This document shows, piece after piece, positions 17,422-26,286 of a DNA stretch of 64,000 bases. Within the stretch, counting starts at the first letter, position 1, and every line of letters starts with the position of its first letter. The stretch is taken from assembly GCA_035652815.1 (NCBI GenBank), contig DASRDB010000022.1, positions 62,001-126,000 of the forward strand, written 5' to 3'. The DNA is from DASRDB01 sp035652815 (lineage in GTDB: Bacteria; Chloroflexota; Ktedonobacteria; Ktedonobacterales; Ktedonobacteraceae). The notes under the pieces were generated by a model that had not been told where the DNA came from, made no database searches, and saw nothing but the letters and a program-made list of their open reading frames with translations. Made by a program: the position numbers and the translations under genes.

Positions 17422-18282
17422 ATGGCAACGACGGATATGCGAGGGAAGATATGCCTTGTAACAGGGGCAAATTCGGGAATTGGCAAGGCAACTGCGCTTG
17501 GCCTTGCTAAAAGGGGCGCAACGGTAGTGATGGTGAGCCGGGACCGGGCCAAAGGAGAGGCCGCTCAGCAAGAGATTCGGGAACAGAGTGGCAATCAGGC
17601 AGTTGATTTGTTGCTCGCGGATTTATCTTCGCAAGAGTCGATTCGACAACTCGCGGAGGAGTTCAAGCGGCGATATAGCCAGTTGCATGTTCTCGTTAAT
17701 AACGCGGGCGTCTTCAATCTGACAAGACGCGAGACAGTAGATGGCCTGGAGATGACCTTTGCAGTAAACACACTTGCGCCTTTCCTGCTGACGAATTTAC
17801 TGCTGGATACGCTGAAGGCGAGTACACCGGCGCGTATTATTCAAGTCAATTCCAATGAGCATGAGCAAGGATATATTGATCTGAATGACCTGCAATCAAA
17901 GAAACAGTACCGACCTAGGCGGGTTTATGGTCAGTCAAAGTTGGCCTTCTTGCTTTTCAGCTATGAACTGGCGCGGTATCTAGAAGGAACAGGCATTACT
18001 GTGAATTCTCTGCATCCTGGCTTTGTGGCGACCAATATTGGACAGGGCAATGTACCGGCTTTTGTTGGCAGGATTGTCAGATTTATGCTCTCTTTCATCG
18101 GCATCAGTCCAGAGGAAGGGGCAAAGACGAGTATCTACCTTGCTACCTCGCCGGATGTCGAGGGAATCACAGGCAAGTACTTTGTGAAGTCAATACCTGT
18201 GAGGTCTGCTCCGATCTCCTATGATGAGGCATTGCAGAAGCGTGTATGGGATGAGTGCGCGAGGCTGGTGCAAATGTCTTAG
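17422..18282 (+). CDS. Short-chain dehydrogenase/reductase
   Basis: This is a 286-residue classical/retinol-dehydrogenase-like SDR. It shows the cofactor motif TGANSGIGKATA (about residues 14-25), NNAG at about residue 92, a Ser in IIQVNSNEH, and the catalytic YGQSKLAF (YxxxK, about residue 172). It reduces a ketone or oxidises an alcohol with NAD(P). The MVSRDRAKGE segment after strand two suggests NADP preference. A very good ribosome-binding site (GAGGAGG) precedes the ATG. It is second in the P450 operon under the TetR palindrome. Confidence 0.9.
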   Translation: MATTDMRGKICLVTGANSGIGKATALGLAKRGATVVMVSRDRAKGEAAQQEIREQSGNQAVDLLLADLSSQESIRQLAEEFKRRYSQLHVLVNNAGVFNLTRRETVDGLEMTFAVNTLAPFLLTNLLLDTLKASTPARIIQVNSNEHEQGYIDLNDLQSKKQYRPRRVYGQSKLAFLLFSYELARYLEGTGITVNSLHPGFVATNIGQGNVPAFVGRIVRFMLSFIGISPEEGAKTSIYLATSPDVEGITGKYFVKSIPVRSAPISYDEALQKRVWDECARLVQMS

Positions 18283-18312
18283 CGCGTGCAGGTGTAAGTT
18301 CACAGGACTTCG

Positions 18313-18999
18313 CTAGCTGATGATGTCCTCAGTAAACCAGATCCAGCCGGTTGGATCGACGTACATGCCAACGCCGATTTGATGGAGTGTGGTGCTGGTG
18401 AGATGTATGCGATGCCAGCCGGTTGGTGGTTCGTTAATCATGCTCTCCTGCACTTGATAGACATGTGTCCAGGGCGGGTTGGAAGGGCCTGCCAGACCGA
18501 TGCACTCGCCGCAGTCGCTGAACGTGAAGCCTTCGTTGGCGATGCGGGTACACTGACCAACGCCGTCCGGGCAGGTGTGGCTGAAGCCGCAGTGATACAT
18601 GTTCCAGCTATGCAGGCGCGCGCCAGCCGCCAGCTTTGCGTTCCACGTGAAAGGATACAGCCCTCGCGCTGCGCGGTCCTGGTTAATCAGATTGAAGAGT
18701 TGCTGGGTGAGCTGCGTTTCTTCGGTGGTCATTGCCGGTGGTGGGCCGTATGGTGCTGGACCCGAAACTGTGGTGGGAGTGCTACCGTCTGATGTTCCAT
18801 TATGAGCGCCGACAGAGGGTGAAGCTACTTGCTGTGGAATAGAGATAGTGGGTGTAGGAGTTGGATGCTGAGAGATGCTCACACTATCGCTTGTTATCGG
18901 CTGTTCATAGATGACCTGGCTGCTTTGATTGGACGAACAAGCCGCGAGCAGACCCATGAACAATAAACCGAACAAAAACCAGAACTTTCTACGAAGCAT
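18313..18999 (-). CDS. CAP/SCP-domain lipoprotein
   Basis: This is a 228-residue secreted lipoprotein. The start is ATG 18999, seven bases after GAGGAG. The signal peptide FWFLFGLLFMGLLAAC ends in the lipobox L-A-A-C, giving a lipidated cysteine near residue 20. A Ser/Thr/Pro-rich linker (to about residue 90) is followed by a CAP domain with FNLINQDRAARGLYPFTW, LAAGARLHSWNMYHCGFSHT and WFTEDII. Bacterial CAP proteins are extracellular and their activity is mostly unknown. Several cysteines in the domain suggest disulfides. Confidence 0.85.
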   Translation of the reverse strand: MLRRKFWFLFGLLFMGLLAACSSNQSSQVIYEQPITSDSVSISQHPTPTPTISIPQQVASPSVGAHNGTSDGSTPTTVSGPAPYGPPPAMTTEETQLTQQLFNLINQDRAARGLYPFTWNAKLAAGARLHSWNMYHCGFSHTCPDGVGQCTRIANEGFTFSDCGECIGLAGPSNPPWTHVYQVQESMINEPPTGWHRIHLTSTTLHQIGVGMYVDPTGWIWFTEDIIS

Positions 19000-19099
19000 G
19001 CAATACTCCTCTACGCACAATTATGCTCTTTGCCAGTGTAGCACACAGCATACATAAACGTGTAGCAGCCTGGATTTGGCCGGTACTTCTGGCAAGTCA

Positions 19100-20026
19100 T
19101 TAAAAGCGACGGGTCACGACTATGGCGCTCATGTCGTCTGGCTTGGCCCGGATCGTGGTTTGCCGCTCCTCACGCGAGCGCACAAGCGATTGTTCGACGA
19201 GGGTACGCGCTGCCGCATCCCGCGTGGTTTTCCGTAAAATTTCCTCGATTTCCGCGTCGGTGAGATTATCGTGTATGCCATCAGTGCAGAGCAGCACGCG
19301 ATCACCTATGGAGATAGGAATGTGATCGACATGAATAGTGGGAGGAACGGGGCCGCCGAGCGCCTGAGTAATGCCGCCGCGCAGGCGGAAATAGCTGAAT
19401 TCTATGTCTGAAAGGTCTTCGATTCGTACTGCCTGATCGATGCGATGCGCGTCCGTTTCATTGACCATCTGATTCTCTACCAGCCGTCCTAGCAAACCAT
19501 CATCAGAGGTGAGTCGCTTCAGTGGCTCGTTTTCGCGCAGTAAATAAATCCTGCTATCTCCGACATGCGCGTAATACATGGCATAGTCGTTTGTTTCGTG
19601 TTCTCGGCAGAAAATGGCCATCGCTACGGTCGTGGCGAGATCATCGGTACCCGCTTCCCTGGCCCCCTCGGTGCGAACCATCTCATCTGCATGCTCAATC
19701 AGGTGTGTGAGCAGTTCGTGAAAGTCAACGGACCCGCAGTTTGGCAAAAACGAGCGCCCTTGCTGGCCTTTCCCAAATTGTTCGAGCGTTTCCTTCCAGC
19801 ACTGTCGGGTGGCTCTCCTGGCCGTTCTCGACGCAATTTCACCGGCTGCGCTGCCACCTACTCCATCGTAGACGGCAACTAATCCACTGTGTTGTTCGAT
19901 GAGGTAACTATCCTCGTTCCGATTGGGATGTCGTTCGCATGGAATGCTGTATCCCACCATTTTGAAAGGGAGATGATGTTCAGAGATAGATTGCTTACGT
20001 CGGTTCTTACTTTTTTGTTGCGACAT
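19100..20026 (-). CDS. PP2C-family serine/threonine phosphatase
   Basis: This is a 308-residue phosphatase. The metal-binding motifs are RNEDSYLIEQHSG (about residue 36), VAVYDGVGGSAAGE (about residue 51), YYAHVGDSRIYLL (about residue 158) and VLLCTDGIHDNLTDAEIEE (about residue 238). Family members use two Mn/Mg ions to remove phosphate from Ser/Thr, usually opposing Hanks-type kinases. No kinase gene lies nearby. A 30-residue basic head precedes the domain. It is divergent from the UspA gene across about 330 bases. Confidence 0.9.
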   Translation of the reverse strand: MSQQKSKNRRKQSISEHHLPFKMVGYSIPCERHPNRNEDSYLIEQHSGLVAVYDGVGGSAAGEIASRTARRATRQCWKETLEQFGKGQQGRSFLPNCGSVDFHELLTHLIEHADEMVRTEGAREAGTDDLATTVAMAIFCREHETNDYAMYYAHVGDSRIYLLRENEPLKRLTSDDGLLGRLVENQMVNETDAHRIDQAVRIEDLSDIEFSYFRLRGGITQALGGPVPPTIHVDHIPISIGDRVLLCTDGIHDNLTDAEIEEILRKTTRDAAARTLVEQSLVRSREERQTTIRAKPDDMSAIVVTRRF

Positions 20027-20357
20027 CGATGTCGTTAGCTACCTTTCAGAATAAAATAAAAGAAAAACATCGTCTCGTATGACATAATAAGTAGAGAGTT
20101 GCTATGTATTGTACGTAACTGTTGCGCATGGTTTGTCCCAATATAGGTTACAGAACATCATTCAAGGTATATGTGTGTGCAAGTATAGCAGAAACTAGAG
20201 TAAAAAGAAAAGAGCGATTCGTATCCAATATTACAAAAAAATATGGAAATCGCTGGATGAACTCTTAATATCCTCTATTTTACGGGACGCTGCCGTCCAG
20301 AATGGATGAGATGAACAGCGGAGATGCTATTTTCAGCGAAGAGAAAGGAGTCTTGCC
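20027..20357. other. Intergenic region between divergent PP2C and UspA genes
   Basis: No gene was found in these 331 bases. An imperfect hairpin lies at 20213-20254 (outer arms AGCGATT and AATCGCT). A small hairpin GGACG-ctgc-CGTCC lies at 20284-20297, upstream of the UspA ribosome-binding site. The region is AT-rich and should hold both promoters, but no hexamer pair stands out. Confidence 0.5.
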
Positions 20358-20831
20358 TTGATTCACCACATACTCGTGCCGACCGACGGTTCAGAAAATG
20401 CGGAGCGCGCAGTGCGCTTCAGCGCGCAGGTGGCAGATCGCCGCCAGCAGGCGGAAGTGACGGTTGTGTATGTCCACCTGCGTGTGCATCCATCACTGAA
20501 CGCGCCTGTGCTTACTCCCGAGCGGTCGCTTGAGGTGGCCCAGGCGCTCAACGAAGTGGCCGGAGAAAATCTTTCCTTTGGACAGGAGATTGTCAATCAG
20601 GCGGTGCATGAGGTACAAACGCTGGTGACTTCGCCCGATATTACGGTGAAGGGGCGCGTGGTAGTAAGCGATGCGGTAGACAAGGGTATATTGCAGGTTG
20701 CCGATGAAATCAAGGCGGATATTATTGTCGTAGGCACACGCGGGTTAAGCGCCCTGCGTGGGGCCATTATGGGCAGTGTGAGCCACTCATTGATCGAGAA
20801 AGCTTCGTGCCCGGTATTAGTCGTGAAATAA
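20358..20831 (+). CDS. Universal stress protein UspA family
   Basis: This is a 157-residue single-domain UspA protein. It opens with HHILVPTDGSENAERAVRFS and ends with the ATP-binding pattern GTRGLSALRGAIMGSVSHSL (G-x2-G-x9-GS) and PVLVVK, so it belongs to the nucleotide-binding class. The start codon is TTG, eight bases after AAAGGAG. Such proteins help cells endure starvation, redox or membrane stress, usually as dimers. The methyltransferase gene begins eleven bases downstream and is probably cotranscribed. Confidence 0.9.
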   Translation: MIHHILVPTDGSENAERAVRFSAQVADRRQQAEVTVVYVHLRVHPSLNAPVLTPERSLEVAQALNEVAGENLSFGQEIVNQAVHEVQTLVTSPDITVKGRVVVSDAVDKGILQVADEIKADIIVVGTRGLSALRGAIMGSVSHSLIEKASCPVLVVK

Positions 20832-20842
20832 CATAAAACATC

Positions 20843-22066
20843 ATGAAAAACGAAACGTATCAAGACCAGGTGAAGCGGCTCGTCCTGGATGAGCCGAACT
20901 TTGCCCAGTTGATTTTGAAGGGACAGCACCCGGATCAACCTGTTCCCTGGCGGCAGGTGAGAGTGCGCCCGGTATTGATTAAGCAGCAGCGATTCCTGCA
21001 ATTTTCTTACTTCACTCAGAAACAGGATATCACCAAAAATTACCAGGGCGAGGAAGCGCGGGAGAAACTGGAAGAGGCGTTGGCCCTTTCTTTTGCCGAT
21101 ATCAGCGTGCAGACAGCGGCGGAAAAATTGCATATCCAGGTCTCAAGAAAAGGGAAGGCCACCATCCGGCGGGAGCGCAGCGAAGCGCCAGCAATGCCAG
21201 AGCTTGAACATGATCGCAGGAAAAATGTGCCTTTACCCGCGCAGAAACCCGATGCTTTTCTCCAGGCTACCGGCGTTATGGATGCCCGGGGCAATGTTTA
21301 TCCCAGCATGCAGGACAAGTTTACGCAGATCAACGAATTCCTCAAATTGCTTGAGCATACAGGCGAACTCGACCGTTTTGAGAAGACGCCTGTGCATATT
21401 CTTGATTGCGGCTGCGGCTCGGCCTATCTGTCTTTTGCGGCCTATCACTACTTGCAGGATGTGCGCGGTATTCCCACTCGACTTGTGGGGATCGATGTCA
21501 ACCCTGGATTGATACAGAAAGATAATGTAGAGAGCGAGCAACTGGGCTATGTGGGTGCGTGTTTCTGTCAATCATCCATTATTGGCTATCAACCGGTAGT
21601 CCCACCCGATATTGTCCTGGCGCTGCACGCCTGCGATACGGCGACCGATGAGGCGCTGGCGCAGGGGATATTACACGAATCGCGGCTGATTCTCTGCGCA
21701 CCCTGCTGTCATCATCACCTGCACGAACAATTACAGTCAGTTGCGCCGTTTGAGCCGGTCTTTCAGGATGGCATCCTGCGCAAGCGCTTCGCGGATATCC
21801 TGACGGATACCTTTCGCGCCCTGATCTTACGTATTCTGGGCTATAAAACCGACGTGGTCGAGTTTATCGCGCCAGAGCATACCGATAAAAACCTGATGAT
21901 ACGGGCCGTCAGGCGCTCACGCCCAGGCAATGCGCGATATGTTCGCGAATACCTGAATCTGAAGGCTTATTGGAATGTCACGCCTTACCTGGAAACGCTG
22001 CTCGGTGAGCGCTTTACTTCGCTGCTGGCAGCAAGCCCCCAATCCGTAGGAAGTTCTCGAACATGA
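20843..22066 (+). CDS. SAM-dependent methyltransferase (Methyltransf_32-like)
   Basis: This is a 407-residue protein. An N-terminal half of unknown fold (residues 1-150) precedes a class I methyltransferase domain: motif I HILDCGCGSAYLSFAA (about residue 188), RLVGIDVNPGLIQ, and motif IV PDIVLALHACDTATDEAL. A CAPCCHHHLHEQL segment follows. The H-A-C-D and C-C-H-H features resemble the GSTCD/TRM13-like group, where RNA is the usual target; that is an inference. It follows UspA by eleven bases, and its last 53 bases overlap the convergent amidotransferase gene. Confidence 0.85.
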   Translation: MKNETYQDQVKRLVLDEPNFAQLILKGQHPDQPVPWRQVRVRPVLIKQQRFLQFSYFTQKQDITKNYQGEEAREKLEEALALSFADISVQTAAEKLHIQVSRKGKATIRRERSEAPAMPELEHDRRKNVPLPAQKPDAFLQATGVMDARGNVYPSMQDKFTQINEFLKLLEHTGELDRFEKTPVHILDCGCGSAYLSFAAYHYLQDVRGIPTRLVGIDVNPGLIQKDNVESEQLGYVGACFCQSSIIGYQPVVPPDIVLALHACDTATDEALAQGILHESRLILCAPCCHHHLHEQLQSVAPFEPVFQDGILRKRFADILTDTFRALILRILGYKTDVVEFIAPEHTDKNLMIRAVRRSRPGNARYVREYLNLKAYWNVTPYLETLLGERFTSLLAASPQSVGSSRT

Positions 22067-22739
22067 TGCGCGTGTGCTGGCGGTAGAGTTCGTAGAGCTG
22101 TTCGCGGTCCCGCTCGAATTTTTCGGCGGCCTCTTCGCCGAGCGCTTTGACGATCTCACGCCGGTATTCGGGATAGTAGAGCCAGACATCAAGCATTTCG
22201 GGCGTCAATTCGATATGGAACTGGGTGCCGTAGGCCAGCTTCCCGTAGCGAAAGGCCTGGTTGTGGGTATGCGGGTTGGTGGCTAGCGGTACCGCGCCTT
22301 CTGGCAGGTCGAAGGTATCTTCGTGCCAGTGAATGACCTGTTGATAGCCAGGGAGTCCCTGAAAAATGGGGTCATCTTTGCCCTGCTCCGTAAAATGCAC
22401 TCGGTAAAAGCCGATAGCGGGCCGGGTGTGCCGTCGAACCACTGCGCCCATTGCATACGCCAGCAACTGGCCGCCCAGGCACAGGCCGAGATAAGGTACG
22501 CCTTCCCGCACCGCATGGCGAATGGCCTCAGTGACACCTACGAGGTAGGGATAGTGATCGTTTTGTCCAACGTGCTGCGGCCCACCCATTGCGAGCAGGG
22601 CATCATATTGTGTTGGGTCGGGAACGGGAACCTCCTCCACCTTGACAATTTCGCACTCGATGCCATGTTCTTGCAGGATTTCGCCGAGGTATCCAGGTGG
22701 GTCATCCCAGATGAATTGGAGAGCCAGCACTCGCTTCAT
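22014..22739 (-). CDS. Class I glutamine amidotransferase-like protein
   Basis: This is a 241-residue GATase1 domain protein. The nucleophile is in PYLGLCLGGQLLAYAMG (about residue 89), and the His-Glu pair is in GTQFHIELTPEML (about residue 180). Such stand-alone domains (GMP synthase-like, YfeJ/GuaA-type) hydrolyse glutamine or gamma-glutamyl compounds. The substrate partner is not evident here. It starts at ATG 22739 after AAAGG. Its 3' end overlaps the methyltransferase gene tail by 53 bases on the opposite strand. Confidence 0.85.
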   Translation of the reverse strand: MKRVLALQFIWDDPPGYLGEILQEHGIECEIVKVEEVPVPDPTQYDALLAMGGPQHVGQNDHYPYLVGVTEAIRHAVREGVPYLGLCLGGQLLAYAMGAVVRRHTRPAIGFYRVHFTEQGKDDPIFQGLPGYQQVIHWHEDTFDLPEGAVPLATNPHTHNQAFRYGKLAYGTQFHIELTPEMLDVWLYYPEYRREIVKALGEEAAEKFERDREQLYELYRQHTRIMFENFLRIGGLLPAAK

Positions 22740-22865
22740 GGATAGTTGCCTTTCGCTTTGTGGAAAGAGGTAGCTTCATATTGATAATGGTACCTGAGAA
22801 ATAAGCGGCTTGCAATGGAAGAAGAGTCTATAGTTTCATTTTGCATCCCATGACAAATCTGCCTC

Positions 22866-22950
22866 TGTCATTCTGAGCGCAGCGAGGGATCTCGTGCCTG
22901 CCGTATCGAGCCAGGGGGGCCGGAGATCCTTCGCTGCGCTCAGAATGACA
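22866..22950. repeat. Dispersed inverted repeat, copy 2
   Basis: Arms 22866-22893 and 22923-22950 (28 bases) pair with a single G-T type mismatch. In this copy the core reads GTCATTCTGAGCGC and its partner carries the matching change (CAGAATGAC). It lies upstream of the amidotransferase gene and downstream of the UgpC hairpin. Confidence 0.9.
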
Positions 22951-22989
22951 TCGAGAGACAGGTGTGTAATGGTATGCTGAGGCATGCTG

Positions 22990-23046
22990 TGGCAGAGACG
23001 ACAAACGGGCGGGAACTCAACTCCCGCCCGTTTGTCGTCTCTGCCA
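22990..23046 (-). terminator. ugpC: 25-bp perfect hairpin after ugpC
   Basis: Perfect 25-base arms (22990-23014 and 23022-23046) surround a 7-base loop. The stem includes the GC core ACGGGCGGGA. It begins six bases after the stop of the minus-strand ABC ATPase gene, as a terminator should, although no run of U follows on that strand. It is unrelated to the dispersed repeat family. Confidence 0.6.
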
Positions 23047-23051
23047 GGACC

Positions 23052-24167
23052 TTAGAAGATAGCCTGACCTGTCTGTGAGTCGAAGAGGTGGATGTATTCG
23101 GTATCGACGTGCAGGCGGATTTTTTGCCCGACTTCGGCGTGAGAGCGTGGATTGAGGCGAGCCTGAAGCCCTTTCCCATTGGCGTTGAGATACACCAGGA
23201 GTTCACTGCCCAGGTTCTCAACTACGTCCACATTGCCATCGATCTCTGCCTTCCCCTGAAGTTCAGATGGCAACAAAGACATATCTTCCAGGTGTTCAGG
23301 GCGGATGCCGAAGGTCAACTTCTTGCCTGAAGCGCCCACTTCCCGAGCCTTTTCCGCGTACTGGGCCGGTACTTCTACATTACCAATGCCGTCAAGTACG
23401 ATTCTGGGCGCTCCGCTATCGGTTACCACCTTCACGTCTTCAAAGAAGTTCATGGCCGGTGAACCGATGAAGCCCGCGACGAACAGGTTCGAGGGATGGT
23501 CATAGAGTTCCTGGGGCGCGCCCAGTTGCTGGATGAAACCCGCATTGAGGACGGCGATGCGGTCTCCCATCGTCATGGCCTCGGTCTGGTCGTGCGTAAC
23601 GTAAATCGTGGTGGTGTGAATGCGCTGGTGGATTTTGATGATCTCTGTGCGCATCTGCACGCGCAGTTTGGCATCAAGGTTAGAGAGCGGCTCGTCCATC
23701 AGGAAGACCTCCGCGTCTCGCACAATGGCGCGACCGAGGGCTACGCGCTGGCGCTGACCACCGGAAAGCTCTTTGGGTTTGCGTTGCAGCAAATGTTGCA
23801 GGCCCAGAATTTCAGCCGCCTGCTCCACACGCTTCTTGATCTCCTGCGATGGCGTATGCTTCAGCTTGAGACCGAAAGCCATGTTATCGTAGACGGACAT
23901 GTGGGGGTAGAGGGCGTAGTTCTGAAATACCATTGCGATGTTGCGGTCCTTCGGGTCAACGTTATTGACCACCCGGTCGCCGATCAAAATTTCGCCTGCC
24001 GATGGGTCTTCCAGGCCAGCCACCATACGCAGGCAGGTGCTTTTTCCGCAGCCGGAAGGCCCGACCAGCACCAGAAACTCGCTGTCCTTGATATCGAGGT
24101 TGATATCGTGGACGACTTCAACCTTGTTGAAGTTTTTGTAGACGTGCTTGAATTGCACACGCGCCAT
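23052..24167 (-). CDS. ugpC: UgpC/MalK-type sugar ABC transporter ATPase
   Basis: This 371-residue ATPase has Walker A GPSGCGKST (about residue 37), signature LSGGQRQRVALGRAI (about residue 134), Walker B VFLMDEPLSNLDA and switch YVTHDQTEAMTMGDR. A C-terminal TOBE/MOP regulatory region (about 240-371) contains TFGIRPEHLED. This is the MsmX/UgpC/MalK type that can serve several carbohydrate importers. No permease or binding-protein gene is adjacent, which fits a shared ATPase. A glycosyltransferase and a GH57 enzyme lie upstream on the same strand. The ATG follows AAAAGGAG. Confidence 0.9.
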   Translation of the reverse strand: MARVQFKHVYKNFNKVEVVHDINLDIKDSEFLVLVGPSGCGKSTCLRMVAGLEDPSAGEILIGDRVVNNVDPKDRNIAMVFQNYALYPHMSVYDNMAFGLKLKHTPSQEIKKRVEQAAEILGLQHLLQRKPKELSGGQRQRVALGRAIVRDAEVFLMDEPLSNLDAKLRVQMRTEIIKIHQRIHTTTIYVTHDQTEAMTMGDRIAVLNAGFIQQLGAPQELYDHPSNLFVAGFIGSPAMNFFEDVKVVTDSGAPRIVLDGIGNVEVPAQYAEKAREVGASGKKLTFGIRPEHLEDMSLLPSELQGKAEIDGNVDVVENLGSELLVYLNANGKGLQARLNPRSHAEVGQKIRLHVDTEYIHLFDSQTGQAIF

Positions 24168-24301
24168 GGACAGTAACTCCTTTTCGCTCGTGACGGGACA
24201 TCTCCGCTGTCTCGTCTTGTCCTATGTAGAAAGAGCTATCGCTTGGTGCGCACATTGCAACCGGGAACCCGATTGGGAGTCAATGCGGCTTCTTGCATTA
24301 G

Positions 24302-24336
24302 CAGTGGATAACACGGCCTCTTATGGCTATCCACTG
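24302..24336 (-). terminator. Possible terminator of the glycosyltransferase gene
   Basis: Arms CAGTGGATA (24302-24310) and TATCCACTG (24328-24336) pair perfectly around a 17-base loop that can itself form GCC/GGC pairs. It lies between the glycosyltransferase stop and the ugpC start. No U-tract is evident. Confidence 0.35.
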
Positions 24337-24391
24337 AATGCTTAAATTAGTATAACATAAATCTAACGAAAAAATCTTGCTTTGTGCAAGG

Positions 24392-26113
24392 TCAGGAAGA
24401 TGATTTCCCATTAAGAGCGGAGCGACCTGCATACATGTGCGCAAGAGGTCGTTGCACCAGAAAAAATACGCTGAGAAAGACCAGCCCAGGAATGCCAAAG
24501 ATGCGCAGGCATGCTAGAAATCCGGCATTGCTCAATAATGGCAAGCCGTTAACCTGGTAGGAAAAGAACGCGCTGGCGGAAAAAGCGAGCGCGAACGCAA
24601 TGAGGGCATATTGTCCAGGATTTCCTCCCGGCTTTACAAGCAGAACGGCTGCCAGTGCGACCAGCCAGATAACATACCAGGCGAAAAACCAGGGTGTCAC
24701 CAGTAGCAGAGCGCCAAGCGTTACCAGTGCGACCAGGGTGAGCGTATGGACCATTGGTGAATGCCAGAGGCGAATGATGCCAAAAAGCATACAGCTTGCC
24801 AGCACAATCAGATCGAGAATAACCCAGGTGAGGTGGTTACTGAGTAAGACAACAATACCATACCACCAGGAGTTTCTCATAGAGAGATCTGCCACGTGAA
24901 CCAGTCCTTGAGCTGCCCTCAGCACAGAATTTTCAGCCTGCGATGCCGAAGGCGGAGCGGAAAAACTTGCGAGAATGGCAACCGGGCTGTGCCCGATCCA
25001 GAAAGGCGCGTAGAAAAGAAGGATAATAGTGGCGCAAAGCAGACCTGCGAGTGATACCTTCAAGAGGGCTGTTCGCCAGACCTGCCAGTCAAAGCGAAGG
25101 GCAGATGCATAGATTGATTTGCAGGCGACTAACGCAAGGAAAAAGAGCAGAAGCGGGAAGCTGGTAAACTTGATGAGCATTGCCAGCGTGAAAGCGATTG
25201 TGGGTGGCGCGTAGCTGGTGAAAGTGATAAAGCCCCGCCTTTCTGCGCGCAGACAGAGCAAGATGCCAGACAGGATGAACGTGACCATGACGGTATCGTT
25301 ATGCGCTCCCATGCTGCTTTCGAGTAGTGCCAGGGGATTGAGAGCGTACAGCAGCATACCCAATGTTACAATTCGCTGGGAGCGACCCGACATCTGGAGC
25401 ATGCGCAGAATGAGCCAGGTGTTTACTAGATGAGCGCCCAGCCCTAACAAGCGAAAGGCCAGGATATAGGCCAGGGGAGCATTTCCTGCTATCAGAGCAA
25501 CCAGCGCGCTGATATAGAGCCAAAGGGGGCCATAGGCAGCCGTTGAAATGTTCCAATCATCAAACTGCGTAATCTGGTCGTGCGAGACCTTTACCGGGGG
25601 AACAAAATAGAGATTGGTATGATAGGTGACGAGCGTGTGTCCGTAGTCGGCGTAGACAAATAAATCACGAGAAAGCATGGTGGGCGCAAATACCAGCAGA
25701 AGTCCGGCTACAATGATTGTTGCCCAGATCAGCCTTTGAATGCCCTTGTAGTTGGCGTCGGGAGGCAGGCGTAAGAGGAGTAGAGTTGCCAGCCCATACA
25801 GTACAAAGGCGAGCGCAATGATGAAGAGGAATTCAAGATTATTGGTGCTGACGAACGAATCCTGCGCGTTTGGCAGCCAGTGAAAGTTGGCAGGCAGCCA
25901 TGCTCCCAGTTTTGCCACCCACCTGCTCAAAGGTAGAGAGGCCAGAAAAGTTGCGCCTAAACGCCTTTCTAGCGGCGCAATGACCATACCTATACAGACA
26001 ATATAAGCAATGACGCTGCAAAATATGCCCCAGGACCAGACTGCTTGCTGTCTTTTGCCACTCACATATATATCCAGCGCTTTTCCTGGACGCTTTTCCT
26101 CACGCTCAATCAT
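24392..26113 (-). CDS. Polytopic membrane glycosyltransferase (GT87/MptB-like)
   Basis: This is a 573-residue protein with about thirteen membrane segments. ATG 26113 is chosen because AAAGGA lies eight bases before it; the frame extends 84 bases further without a better site. After the first helices, an outside loop holds LFVYADYGHTLVTYHTNLYF, which resembles the acidic/tyrosine loop of polyprenol-phosphate-mannose-dependent GT-C enzymes such as MptB and GT87. The family moves a sugar from a lipid-linked donor to an acceptor on the outer face of the membrane. Donor and acceptor are unknown. The GH57 enzyme gene is upstream on the same strand. Confidence 0.75.
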   Translation of the reverse strand: MIEREEKRPGKALDIYVSGKRQQAVWSWGIFCSVIAYIVCIGMVIAPLERRLGATFLASLPLSRWVAKLGAWLPANFHWLPNAQDSFVSTNNLEFLFIIALAFVLYGLATLLLLRLPPDANYKGIQRLIWATIIVAGLLLVFAPTMLSRDLFVYADYGHTLVTYHTNLYFVPPVKVSHDQITQFDDWNISTAAYGPLWLYISALVALIAGNAPLAYILAFRLLGLGAHLVNTWLILRMLQMSGRSQRIVTLGMLLYALNPLALLESSMGAHNDTVMVTFILSGILLCLRAERRGFITFTSYAPPTIAFTLAMLIKFTSFPLLLFFLALVACKSIYASALRFDWQVWRTALLKVSLAGLLCATIILLFYAPFWIGHSPVAILASFSAPPSASQAENSVLRAAQGLVHVADLSMRNSWWYGIVVLLSNHLTWVILDLIVLASCMLFGIIRLWHSPMVHTLTLVALVTLGALLLVTPWFFAWYVIWLVALAAVLLVKPGGNPGQYALIAFALAFSASAFFSYQVNGLPLLSNAGFLACLRIFGIPGLVFLSVFFLVQRPLAHMYAGRSALNGKSSS

Positions 26114-26213
26114 TGGATAAAATCCTTTCCATTGTATCCAACGATTGAGGTGGTCTATCAAGCACAAGTTCTCTATTCTGGCTATGCTTCGCGCCATTCC
26201 GTTAGCTATCGAG

Positions 26214-26286
26214 AGCCAGGGCGACCGCGAGGGCCGCCCCTACGATTGCCCTGTTGGTAGGGGCGGCCCTCGCGGTCGCCCTGGCT
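26214..26286. repeat. 30-bp perfect GC-rich inverted repeat
   Basis: Arms 26214-26243 and 26257-26286 are perfectly complementary across a 13-base loop. The arm contains GGGCGACCGCGAGGGC and GCCCCTAC. The element ends directly at the GH57 stop codon and may also terminate its transcript. It is a different family from the GTCATCCTGAGCGC repeats. Confidence 0.85.

Noticed and set aside
23496..24176. 226-residue plus-strand frame
   Set aside because: It is antisense to the UgpC-type ATPase with complete ABC motifs.
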